Shown here: one piece after another, positions 9,928-19,675 of the stretch
How the letters are laid out: the number at the start of each line of letters is the position of its first letter
How positions within the stretch are numbered: the first letter of the stretch is position 1
Translations under genes and position numbers: made by a program
DNA from: Cudoniella acicularis
Taxonomy: Eukaryota; Ascomycota; Leotiomycetes; Helotiales; Helotiaceae
Assembly: GCA_013054445.1 (NCBI GenBank)
Contig: JAAMPI010000771.1
Coordinates: 1 to 26,242, forward strand
Length of the DNA stretch: 26,242 nt
Direction of reading: 5' to 3'
Notes under the pieces: generated by a model
Databases searched by the model: none
Seen by the model: the letters and a program-made list of their open reading frames with translations, nothing else
What the model was told of the DNA's origin: nothing

Positions 9928-12256
9928 ATGTTGCCGAAACCTTTCAGCATTGGTCCGGCTCGATTTATTGCACTTCAACCATCGAAGGTGAACATCTCGA
10001 TCTCATATCTCCCGTCAGTTCTAATCACCCACCTTAGAACTTCTTCACTCATCGTTCAAGCCCACTACCCTATGTGACCGTCATCCACATCAACGACGAC
10101 TGTACTTACGTGGAAGAGGACTAGCTAAAAGACATTATCGCCAAATATAAAGAGCTCGATGATGTGTTCCGCGTCGATTTTCTGAGCGACATCATATTCA
10201 CTGGCTCCCCGAAGGTCGAGTTCGCGCCCAGAGCCTACGAATTGCTTCAATCCTTAGGCACAAGATGGATCGAGGTAGCTGACACTGCAAACTCGGCTTC
10301 AAATTCCCCACCAGGGCTTTACTATGTGATTGACAAACAATTGCATGATATCTGGAAGCTCTATGAAGACTCTCGAGGTGCTTTTCTTACTGCCCTCGTG
10401 CCCGGCGTGGACGGGTGAGTTCAACCTCCTCTTGTTCCTGTTCTCATCTCGAAAGTTTGGTGACTTCCAATTTCTCAAAGCCGGCTATCGCAACTCCAAA
10501 TTGGCGGTGAAGATATTCAGACCATCATGGTAGCAGTCCCGTCTTGCCTTCAAACGACTGTAACCCCTTCCTATCCACTCGGGGGTTGGAAAGTGGCCGT
10601 GAAGGATTTTTTTTTCAAATCAAAGGGGTCAAGATATCCGTCTGCAATCGAGCATTTTATGAGCTATACCCACCAGCATCCCAAACAGCTGCCTGTATCA
10701 AGTTTCTGGAGGGGAAGGGCACTCGTATTCTAGGAACTACCAAACTGGCCGCGTTTGTAGCAACAGAGGAACCCATTGAATGTGTTGACTATCAAGCACC
10801 ATGGAACCCCAGAGCAGACGGGCATCAATCCCAGCAGGAAGTAGTAGCGGCAGTGGTGTGGCAGTTGCTTCTTATCAATGGATGGACATCGCCGTCGGCT
10901 CTGACAGTAAGTTTCAATCCTCAGGTGACAATCTTATTCGACTTGACTTACAAGAGCTAGCAGTTAGTGGAAGCGGTAGAAGGCCAGGCTATTGGAATGG
11001 ATGCTTTACACATAGACCTTCCTAGCTTCGAGTGAGTTCACCCTCCCCATCTGCAGACTGATCACTTCCTTTCTAACCTAGTACCGGAAAGGCAATTCGA
11101 TATGCCTACTTTCTTTAGTAGAACTGTTGGAATATGCAGGGAATTTGCTGAACACTGGTACGGTGACAAGTTGCCACACAATCGGTCCTCAGTCAGTATC
11201 TGAATAGCCTTTACTTCTTCTCAATATCCCTAATATTACCCTCAGCTACCACTTGCGATCATCTATCCAACAGAATATATGTCTTTCATTACCAATAAGG
11301 ACCAGTTCAACATCATTGACGATTTCACTGCTGACATCGAGAAGTCCTTAGGGGTAAAACACAAAAAGATTTCCTTTAATGAAGTTTAGGATTCCGACCC
11401 GCCAGAGGAGGCTAAAGGAGAGAGTTTGCAGGAATATATGAAAGATATAAGCCGAATTTCTGAGTGAGGAATACTCGCCTTATAATGAGAAGGCAGGTCG
11501 TAACTCCTTTTTCCATGATGACTATCACAACTTTGATAAGTTCCGGGAAGATTGCCAGAGAGCATTCAAGAAGACACCTTATGTGAGCCCGCCAGTTCGC
11601 TGGCAATGGTAAGATCCGCCATGGCTAAATATCTAAGTCCAGGTGTCTCATTTAATTCTTCCGTAGGAATTTATCGGCTGGCATCACCAAAGAAGAAAGG
11701 GATATTTCTGTCCACCGATTGTCGGTCTACGAAAAGTGGTGTTCAGAAAAGGTCCTTCAGATTGGGACGTATAATACCATAATCCTAATCCCAATTGAGA
11801 ACATGACTCCCCGATATCGTGATAAGCTATTGGGTGAGTTTTGGGAGGAAAAGCTTTGGTTTCGTTGCTTTGCTGGTCTTTTTAAGGAGATACTTCAATC
11901 CTATTGGGGTTCTAATGCTCTTCGTGGCCCCTATCTTAAAAGCACCTGAGTTTACGGTTCCAAGTAAGCCCGATGCTTGACATATTCCTAGAACTTATTT
12001 CTGACTTTTGGTTTTGTAAGTTGGTGAGGTTCCTTTTCTGTCCAAGGTCACTGGAAATGTCGAGCAGCTTCTAGTTGCAATTTCGTTGCTTGGTGCACCA
12101 GGTACTCCTCCAAATAACGATCTTATAAGCAAAGTGAGTAAGGCTGATCGAATTGTCACAGGCCGTGATCTTGAGTTTATGGATATAGCTCGCGACTGTC
12201 TTGTGAAAGCTGGAAGACCCACTTGCGTCCTTGCTGGTACCAAGCTATTTCCATAA
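9928..12256 (+). pseudogene. decayed fungal amidase (amidase-signature, Arp1-type N-terminus)
   Basis: Pieces of one amidase-signature hydrolase appear in order across all three frames. The first is an N-terminal extension (VTVIHINDD, then DDVFRVDFLSDIIFTG) of the type found before amidase domains in fungi. After it come GGWKVAVKD with the catalytic Lys, KLAAFVATEEPIECVDYQAP, PAGSSSGSGVAVASY with the Ser-rich signature, GSGRRPGYWNGCF, QFDMPTFFSR and PPVRWQW. The C-terminal pieces are KEERDISVHRLSVYEKW, IPIENMTPRYRDKL, VGEVPFLSKVTG and GAPGTPP, ending at TAA 12254-12256. Several introns still have GT and AG ends, for example near 10908-10970 and 11609-11666. Lesions include TAG at 10122 and TAG at 11387 (in place of an expected Trp), and frameshifts at about 10020-10055, at the nine-T run 10607-10615, at about 10830 and at about 11440-11450, with more in the last third. 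This many breaks rules out simple sequencing error. Confidence 0.85.
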
Positions 12257-12347
12257 GGACAGCGAGTTATGGCACGGGGCGAGCAGTGCGCGGACGGTGA
12301 AAAGTAAATTGCTTTTTAAGGTGACTATTCAACTTTTTGCTCATTTT

Positions 12348-12616
12348 GACCAGAAGACAATGAGATCATCAAAATCCGCATTAGTGAGCTCGTCAATCCC
12401 TCTTTTGAAATTCGCCTTTTCCTTCTTCAATTTACGGTACAGATCTAAAGCCTCATTCAAGGACTTTTTGCTTTTGTCACCATTCCTTACCGCATGTTAG
12501 AGCAATTTTCCCTTCTTATATAATACTCGAGCCTTTTAGGAGTCGTAGTATTCGCGATCGCCGTAGATCTTTAGTGCTTGATTAAGTAAGGACCTAATCT
12601 TGTTAGCGGTTTCCCA
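12348..12616 (-). pseudogene. relic of a TPR-like helical-repeat protein
   Basis: On the minus strand one frame reads for about 89 codons with only two stops, both TAA (12538-12536 and 12499-12497). It includes WETANKIRSLLNQALKIYG, KARVLYKKGKLL, KSLNEALDLYRKLKK and GIDELTNADFDDLIVFW. The alternation of helix-forming segments with ALxxY-type ends, and the closing ADFDDLIVFW, resemble the last tetratricopeptide repeats of fungal NB-ARC/TPR or similar proteins. Both stops would become Gln by a single T-to-C change (CAA to TAA), the change RIP makes at CpA. No start, upstream domain or clean splice continuation could be found, so I regard it as a fragment. The family assignment is by pattern only. 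Confidence 0.45.
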
Positions 12617-13161
12617 CAATCTACACGAAGACACCGAGGTATCAAAGATAAAATGTTATACATTACTATATCGTATTAACCTAGTCGAGTATAAGCACTG
12701 GTGATCCATGACGCTTGCTTGGAGATGTGGGTTTGAATCAGGAACTAATCGACAAATATATAGAAGAACTGGAGAGGAAAGTAAAGGATGCCATGGACAC
12801 AGCCTCATTGCGCTTCTCATTCAGGAGTACATCTTGAAAGCATTCAAAGACAGCTCTCTGATGCAACGTGGTGGCATCCTTTAATGAAACGAAGGACAAG
12901 AAATTGCTTTATCGCCTGTGTTCTTTCTGATCTTTCAAGAGAAGTCGCGGAAAGAACGAAGTGATAGAAATCTTGAAAGTAAAGATGGACGAGGAACTAT
13001 CGAGAGTCTCGAGAGTGAGTTATTCATTGATTCATAGCTGACTGGCGTCATGCTTTGGACCGCACGAAAGAATGCTTGCCCAGCTCAGAAAGCTCTTGGG
13101 TTTTCAGAGAAACTCCAGTTTGGGCAGGCCAAACCTTCCACAATCCGGCAATGATATCGGC

Positions 13162-13284
13162 ATGAAGATATATCTTGAGGTCGAGGAAGCACATCTGGCA
13201 GGCATATTTTGTTGTTTCGATGCCGGGATGAAGATATATATCGAGGTACATCTGCAGGCATGTTTTGTTGTTTCGATGCCCCGG
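13162..13284. repeat. imperfect tandem duplication, two units of about 60 bp
   Basis: Unit 1 (13162-13227) and unit 2 (13228 to about 13284) both run from atgaagatatat through acatctg and caggcat to ttttgttgtttcgatgcc. Unit 2 lacks about 9 bp in the middle and has a few substitutions. It sits 340-460 bp upstream of the phosphate-carrier start codon. Confidence 0.8.
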
Positions 13285-13350
13285 TACTGCGGTAATTTCT
13301 AGGTAAAGGCGTAGGTGTCCGGTTGTGCCCCTATTCAAACGAGGTCTCTG

Positions 13351-13370
13351 ATTGGCCTCAGTCGCACGTG
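13351..13370. promoter_or_regulatory. CCAAT box (reverse) and CACGTG E-box upstream of MIR1
   Basis: ATTGG (reverse of CCAAT) lies at 13351-13355 and the palindromic E-box CACGTG at 13365-13370, inside GCACGTGC, about 250 bp before the phosphate-carrier ATG. CACGTG is the core bound by the bHLH phosphate regulators Pho4 (yeast) and NUC-1 (Neurospora), and also by Cbf1-like factors. A phosphate-response role is inference from motif and neighbour. Confidence 0.4.
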
Positions 13371-13620
13371 CTCCATTCATCGCGCTCGAGCCGTTCTCCC
13401 GCGCCAAAGGGGTGCCAAGGGTTTTCCAGCCCCCGAGACTTCCCGAAGGCCGCCTAGCGCAAAATTTTGGATTTGAAGCAATTTTGAGCTTCGGCGTCCA
13501 CATACACAAATCCCATCTCATCAATTGACCTTCCCGTCGTAAAGTCATCGCATCCTTTCCATCTCCACTCAATCTTCCTAATCCCCCCTTCCTTTCGTTT
13601 GCGCACACATATACTTTACG

Positions 13621-14801
13621 ATGGCATCTCCCGCAGCATCCACCGGCTCGACAAAGGTCGATGCCGTTGTCCAGAAGGTCGCAGCCGCCACCCCCGAGAA
13701 GCTCAGCGGTTTTGCTCTCTACTCCAGATTCGCCTTGGCTGGTGCAATCTGTTGTTCAGTTACCCACGGCGCCCTCACACCCGTCGACGTGTAAGCCTTC
13801 CTCCTGCTCTCCTGGCGCTGAACGAGATACTTGTCCCAAACAAATCTGGCGGAGATAAGGGAAATATGGACTAACATCTTGTGTCTACAGCGTCAAGACA
13901 AGAATTCAACTCGACCCCGCTACATACAACAAAGGTCTCATTGGAGGATTCCGACAGGTCATCGCCAAGGAGGGTGCTGGTGCTCTCTTGACTGGTTTCG
14001 GACCAACTGCTGCTGGATACTTCCTCCAGGGTACATTCAAATTCGGAGGTTATGAATTGTTCAAGCAACAATCAATCAACGTTCTCGGATATGAGAGTGC
14101 CTCCAATAACCGTACCGCCGTCTACTTGGCCTCAGCAGCTCTTGCAGAATTCTTCGCCGATATTGCGCTCTGCCCTCTCGAGGCCACCCGTATTCGTCTT
14201 GTATCTGAGCCAACATATGCCAATGGTCTCATCGGAGGCTTTGGCAAGATGCTGAGGAACGAAGGTGTTGGCGCTTTCTATGCTGGATTTGGCCCCATCC
14301 TGTTCAAACAGTAAGTAGCCTTCGTACTATGACCAAGTTATATGCTAATGAGGCATTTAGGGTTCCATACACCATGACCAAGTTCGTCGTTTACGAGAAG
14401 GTCTCTGAGTTAGTCTACCAGACAATCGACAAGAAGACCGCCTCTGACGGACTACAAACCACCATCAACCTTGGTTCCGGTCTTATGGCCGGTTTCGCTG
14501 CTGCTATCGTCTCGCAACCCGCTGACACCATGTTGAGCAAAATCAACAAGACAAAGGGTCTTCCAGGAGAGGGAACCACCAGCCGTTTGATTAAGATTGC
14601 CAAGGAGCTTGGCTTGAGGGGTTCTTACACCGGTATTGGTGCTCGTCTGTTCATGGTTGGTAAGTAAAATTGATTTGAATCCGCGCAACTGCCCGGAGTG
14701 CTAACAATATCAAAGGTACCTTGACCGCTGGTCAATTCGCGATTTACGGTGACGTAAAGAAGGCGTTGGGCGCCAGTGGCGGTGTTGAGATCTCAAAATA
14801 G
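13621..14801 (+). CDS. MIR1: mitochondrial phosphate carrier (Mir1 type)
   Basis: Four exons, 13621-13790, 13891-14310, 14361-14659 and 14716-14801, give 324 residues, normal for the family. The introns are 100, 50 and 56 nt. The product imports inorganic phosphate with protons across the inner mitochondrial membrane for ATP synthesis. The three solute-carrier repeats each carry the P-x-D/E-x-x-K/R signature: [14 protein letters not shown] (P54-K59, interrupted by intron 1), [11 protein letters not shown] and [15 protein letters not shown]. Segments such as [29 protein letters not shown] and [19 protein letters not shown] are characteristic of Mir1 rather than the more distant Pic2. The first 25 or so residues are Ala/Ser/Thr/Lys-rich, compatible with a short import leader. 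The start is the only ATG giving an aligned N-terminus and has an acgATGg context. No defects were seen. Confidence 0.95.
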
Positions 14802-16110
14802 AGTGTTTATACGGATAGAGACCATCGGTAATGTTTTCAAGGCTGGTGGGCTTTTCGCCTGTACAGCTTTAATGAACATAGATGGATAGAGGTATTTCTT
14901 TGTGCTTTTCGGTTTTGCGCGCATCGTTTGGGCCGGTTCTTCTGGTCTTTTCAAGGTACTTCTAAGAGCATAGACGTCCTCGAGGAGAGGACGAACACGC
15001 TTTGGGCGTTTGTAATAATAGATCCTCCTGCTACAATGAATAGACATTGGGATACTCGCACCTCTAATTGACTTTCATTTAAGGCTAGACCTGCAGGAGG
15101 AGGTGTTAGGTGTCGATAATATGCAGGGCAGTACCTAAGGCACCGAGGAGCCTGCCTTTCACCAGTAATATCGACATTTGAAGAATGACTGGCTTGACAG
15201 AATCGACAACTGCTCGTTGTAGCTGATGCGTGTTATCCAGAGCCCAAATAGCCCAAGCTACGTTCCCATCCTATCAACCCACTTAGTCAAGAAGCTTTCG
15301 TGCAAAAGGAACACTTGCCCACTGACCTGTCTGCCCACATAATCTAATCAATCATCCATTACCATATATCCCGCACGCAGACCCAAGACCCTTTACAGCT
15401 TGATGATAACATTAATGCACCCCTTCATCTGGATCCAACAAATCACCGTCATGAGAAATGCACGGTTCCTGGAGTGCGGCACAGTTCTCACTCGCATCAC
15501 CCTCCTCATGGGGAAAAAGCAAGAGCTATCATGCGATAGGGGCGTCAATCAGAACAGAGCTACAAAGAAACAGATCATGGGGTAATGGGATCTCATGGCC
15601 ATGTGTCTGCTATTCAGTGGATTGGTTGGATAACAGGACGGATGCGTTCGGCTGGGCTGAAGCATTGGCCTGTTCGTGAACCGAAGGCGTCCTGGGAATC
15701 CGCTTACTGTGGTGTTTGATATGCGAAGGGGGGATGGATGACGTTGGCAAATGTGTTGAAACTGAAATCCCAGCCGGAACCCCCGCCAGCTGCATTCCCC
15801 TGTTGGAGTTAGCCAATCAGAATATCATAAAGAGCTCAATTATGGGGTGGTTTTAGCTAACAAGCTTTTATGCCAAGATTTGAGACAGCTCACATCCTGG
15901 TCAGAGCTTTTGCGAGGGGAAATCCTACTACCACCCCACTACGTCGTACTCCATTTATTGATTGTTAGTGACGGCTCTCGCACCTCGCACCTCGCACACT
16001 GCTGGAGCTAATTCCCTTCTTTATTGAATCAATCCTCCTCTCTACTACAAAATACTCTACAAAGCATCAAACCCTTCAAACTCTAGCATCTACCCCGCAA
16101 TACCGCAAAA
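14802..16110. other. intergenic region between MIR1 and GAD
   Basis: It starts with the presumed MIR1 3' UTR and ends with the GAD promoter and a C/T-rich leader. I saw no gene I would defend. On the minus strand, about 15104-15287 gives 55 open codons after a plausible branch point and acceptor, but with no recognisable family. A short tandem tcgcacc repeat (about 15976-15996) lies 115 bp before the GAD start codon. Confidence 0.45.
15813..15817 (+). promoter_or_regulatory. CCAAT box upstream of GAD
   Basis: CCAAT within AGCCAATCAG, a good match to the consensus bound by the fungal HAP/CBC complex, about 295 bp before the GAD start codon. Functional use is inferred from position only. Confidence 0.35.
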
Positions 16111-17815
16111 ATGGTTCATCTCTCAACTATCCCGAAGGACAACACAATTGACCAGCCTCTTGTTGAAGGCATGGAGAAGCTCAACGTGGCTGGCACCAGC
16201 CAGGCCGACCAGTTCACGACCAGTGTCTATGGCTCCAGGTTCGCTGCTGAGGATCTCCCAAAGCACGAAATGCCAGAATTTGAAATGCCCAAGGAGGTCG
16301 CATACCGTATGATCAAGGATGACTTGTCCCTTGATGGAAACCCAATGCTCAAGTAAGAATCTCGCCATCGCGGACTCTGCTTTCCGCATATGCTGACCTG
16401 TTTCTAAGCTTGGCATCCTTTGTCACAACCTACATGGTATGTGCCAAACTATTTCTCCAGGGAGATCGCAGCTAATTTGTACCAGGAAAAAGAGGTTGAA
16501 GATTTGATGACCGAATCCTTCTCGAAGAACTTCATCGACTACGAAGAATACCCTCAAAGCGCCGATATACAAAACCGATGTGTGTCTATGATTGGCAGAT
16601 TGTTCAATGCTCCCACTGCTGAATCCGATGGAGACGCTGCGGTGGGCACATCTACTGTCGGATCTTCCGAGGCCATCATGCTGGCAGTTTTGGCAATGAA
16701 GAAGCGCTGGCAGAACGCCCGAAAGGCAGCAGGCAAGCCTTGGGACAGGCCAAATATTGTTATGTCATCTGCTGTTCAGGTTTGCTGGGAGAAGGCGGCC
16801 AGATATTTCGAGGTGGAAGAGAAATACGTTTATTGCACACCTGAAAGATTCGTGATCGACCCAGAGGAGACTGTTAGCCTTGTCGACGAGAATACAATTG
16901 GTATTTGCGTCATTCTAGGTACAACATATACTGGAGAGTACGAGGATGCAAAGGCTGTCAATGATCTCTTGGTCAAGAAGAACATTGATACCGTCATTCA
17001 TATCGATGCTGCTAGTGGTGGCTTTGTGGCACCTTTCGTTGTACCAGATTTGGAGTGGGATTTCAGACTTGAGAAGGTCGTATCCATCAATACTTCCGGT
17101 CACAAGTAAGTCTTCCTTCTTTTTACAAAATTCTATACTGACAAGTCAAAGGTACGGTCTCGTTTACCCTGGTGTAGGGTGGGTCGTCTGGCGAGCACCA
17201 CAATACCTTCCAAAAGAACTCGTTTTCAACATCAACTACCTCGGTGCCGATCAAGCTTCCTTCACACTAAACTTCTCCAAGGGCGCGTCCCAAGTTATTG
17301 GACAGTACTACCAACTTATTCGTCTCGGCAAGCATGGTTACCGTTCTATCATGGGTAACCTCACCAGAACCGCGGACTACCTCTCTGACTCGCTCGAGCA
17401 ACTGGGTTTCATAATCATGTCCCAAAAAGGCGGTGCCGGTCTTCCCCTCGTCGCTTTCCGCCTCGATCCAAAGGCTAACAAACACTACGACGAGTTTGCA
17501 CTCGCTCACCAACTCCGTCAGCGCTCGTGGGTCGTCCCAGCCTATACCATGGCCCCTCACACCGATGATCTGAAGATGCTGCGAGTAGTTGTCCGAGAGG
17601 ATTTCTCCAAGTCAAGATGTGATCAATTGCTTTGTGATATCAGGCTCTCCATGGGTGTTCTGGATGAGATGGACAAGGAAGAGATAAAGAAGCATTCCGA
17701 ATACATCAACCAACATGCTACGCACTCTGGCAAGAGCAGACATAACCACCCGCACTACAGGGGTGAGAAGCACAGTCTGCAGGGCAAGACAGGAAAGACT
17801 CATGCTGTTTGTTAA
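16111..17815 (+). CDS. GAD1: glutamate decarboxylase, PLP-dependent
   Basis: Four exons, 16111-16352, 16409-16436 (only 28 nt), 16486-17105 and 17152-17815, give 517 residues, the usual length of the fungal enzyme. The introns are 56, 49 and 46 nt. It decarboxylates L-glutamate to GABA in the cytosol, the first step of the GABA shunt, with roles in redox and stress tolerance and in conidial metabolism in fungi. Visible group II decarboxylase features: [11 protein letters not shown] (spanning exons 1-3), [50 protein letters not shown] with D264 positioned for the pyridine nitrogen of PLP, and [10 protein letters not shown] with the Schiff-base lysine K297, whose codon is split by intron 3. The C-terminal tail is basic and ends KTHAVC, as in other fungal GADs. 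No lesions were seen, and the caaaATGg start context is good. Confidence 0.95.
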
Positions 17816-18577
17816 ATCAGTATGTGACACCTGGGGGATTGGGTGGTATGTAGTGAGATGTGGGAGGTTGTTTTTCATGGCAAGGCGCTGACTGGCTGGC
17901 TTTGGAAATGGGTACCCAAAATGGCGATCGTTTGGATGGAGGATATGTGATTGACATGGCATGTAAGCTATACTTGCGATGATTTTACATGAATACCGAT
18001 GATCTTCTCATGGCCGAAAGGCGACATCCACCATCATCTAGTCTCTAAGTGTAGCTCGTCTCCTACCTATACATGTCCTAAATACATTCGGTGGAGCAGT
18101 AACTACAGTCTACCTACCTATCTAGGTATTAAATCAAACCTTATCCAGTCGTTCCTTCTACCAATTCAAAAGGCTGCAAGGCAGCTGGCTAGTTGGATTT
18201 TCTTGACATCTTGGAAGGCAGGAGCGACTCACTCGACAGAAACGTACCTAGCGTGTTGCTGGTAAGCTTCCCCCTTATTCTTCTACCTCTGCCTTCACAT
18301 CCACAAAACAACCGGATTGTATCTCAAGACCACGGGAAAAACGATGGTTCATTTCATTCCCCATCCAGTCATCGTCATCGCCATCGCCATCGCCATCGCC
18401 AACTCTCTTTCGTCATAAACTTATTCCTCCGAATAATCAATCGGCCATGAGAAGCATTAAGGTCAAACACAACAAAATCCAAGACAAGAACGCGACGGAC
18501 ACATGGCGCAACAATCAGAGGGAATTCTCTCCAGCGCTTGGGGGAAGGCTTGAGAACGAAAGAAACGACTCCGACAG
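17816..18577. other. intergenic region downstream of GAD
   Basis: This includes the GAD 3' UTR and the area where the missing N-terminal half of the sulfotransferase-like gene would be expected. No P-loop (PRTxST-like) coding sequence was found there in any frame I checked. A ctacctacctatctaggta cluster at 18109-18127 and a hexanucleotide repeat are the only structures noted. Confidence 0.45.
18377..18400 (+). repeat. hexanucleotide microsatellite (ATCGCC)4
   Basis: Four exact ATCGCC units in a row, preceded by one imperfect unit (ATCGTC, 18371-18376). It lies in the non-coding stretch before the sulfotransferase-like fragment. Confidence 0.9.
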
Positions 18578-19027
18578 TTGCAAAGTTGTGCGCGAGATGC
18601 TTTTCATCGTTTCATGTACGAGTACTACACAGATATTTTCAGCGAGAAATCAGGAGGGGATGGTGAGGATTGGCCTTTGGTGATTGAAGCGGACGATGTC
18701 ATCAATAATCGAGAAGTCGTGGCCAGATTGGCTGAGCTAATGAGATTCGACGTATCCAAACTGAAATTCTCATGGGAAGCCTTGAACGTGAAGCAGGTGG
18801 AACAGGTGGATCCGCTTTGGAAAATAATGTTGTCGAGTTTGAATTCCTCGAATGGCGTTCTGGCGGAGAAGGCTTCGACAAATGCGAAGATTGATATTGA
18901 TGTCGAGGCGAAGAAGTGGAGAGAAGAGTTTGGGGAGGTTCGAGCTGCAGCTGTCGAGAGATTGGTGAAGGAGGCAATGCCTGATTATGAGGTTTTTGAA
19001 GAGCAAAAGACTACGGCCAAAGGCTGA
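18578..19027 (+). pseudogene. C-terminal half of a sulfotransferase-like P-loop protein
   Basis: The 149-residue frame contains FHRFMYEYYTDIF, EDWPLVIEADDVINNREVV, MRFDVSKLKFSWEAL, KIMLSSLNSSNGVLAEK, KKWREEFGEV and AMPDYE. As I remember the family, this is the second half of the fungal P-loop NTPase/sulfotransferase-like proteins, which are usually close to 280-300 residues. The first half, with the nucleotide/PAPS-binding loop and the conserved H-P/R-x-P segment, is absent. Immediately upstream the sequence reads NDSDSCKVVRE in another frame (18447 frame), which suggests a one-base shift near 18590 and extension of the relic a little further 5'. I therefore call it truncated and frameshifted. 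An unrecognised upstream exon or an assembly error could still rescue part of it. Confidence 0.6.
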
Positions 19028-19675
19028 AAAGAGTGCATGATTGGGGCGAGATGGAGAGCTCGAGGCAGCGCCGCAGTGAGAGCATGATGCGCTGAGCGTA
19101 GATGGGTTTGCATAGTGACTTGACGATTTGCACTTCGCGAAATATCTTTAGTATTCTTGAATCAGACAATAGCGATGCTTTACCAATCACTTGGCTGAAT
19201 GATGTAGAACCCGTGAGAGTGTGAAGAGAAAGAAGGAACGAGGTTGGGTCGCTTGGAGGCCCGGTAAACACGCTCCACAGCGCGCACGTGAGATTGTATA
19301 AATGTGCCCCCTACTCTTTATAGAAGCGAACCCCTTTTACTATACTAACATCGTTTAGGTAGACATCTAATCGTATCGCTACTAGCATTTCAAGGGCTGC
19401 AATTGTTAAGTAGTCACTACCATCAAGTCTTATGCTTCAGATTATACAACACCAATTAACAGAAGAGAGAAATATCTAGAGATTGAAAAGAACCTTTCGC
19501 TAATTACATCTATATATTCTATCTATAGTAGAGTTGAGTAGTATATGCTGTAGCTTTATGCTGTTTTGCCCACTGCCTGAACTCCGTTCCAGCCCATGCC
19601 CCACTAGAATGCGATATCTAGCGCTATAAACACAAAAGCCACAAAGGAAACCTGCCAAATCAAAAAGGGGTATCA
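19028..19675. other. convergent intergenic region
   Basis: It lies between the 3' ends of the sulfotransferase-like fragment (+) and the MFS gene (-), so it should hold 3' UTRs. The part from about 19310 to 19560 is AT-rich. I see no gene or structured element. Confidence 0.5.

Larger units (their letters stand above)
12617..13620. other. intergenic region before the phosphate carrier, with possible relic
   Basis: A plus-strand frame at about 12807-13038 gives IQEYILKAFKDSSLMQRGG and, after two adjacent stops, LSPVFFLIFQEKSRKERSD. It could be another eroded exon, but I recognise no family. The tandem duplication at 13162-13284 and the promoter motifs at 13351-13370 are listed separately. A 186-residue open frame on the minus strand across 13048-13608 looks like chance, because it is translated mainly from the duplicated DNA and from the carrier's promoter. 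Confidence 0.4.

Noticed and set aside
13048..13608. 186-residue minus-strand open frame
   Set aside because: It covers the tandem duplication and the phosphate-carrier promoter, has no domain-like pattern, and repeats in it are a by-product of the duplicated DNA.
15104..15287. Possible minus-strand terminal exon (GNVAWAIWALDNTHQLQRAV and following)
   Set aside because: It has a good acceptor and branch point, but 55 open codons can occur by chance, every upstream frame stops close by, and no family is recognised.
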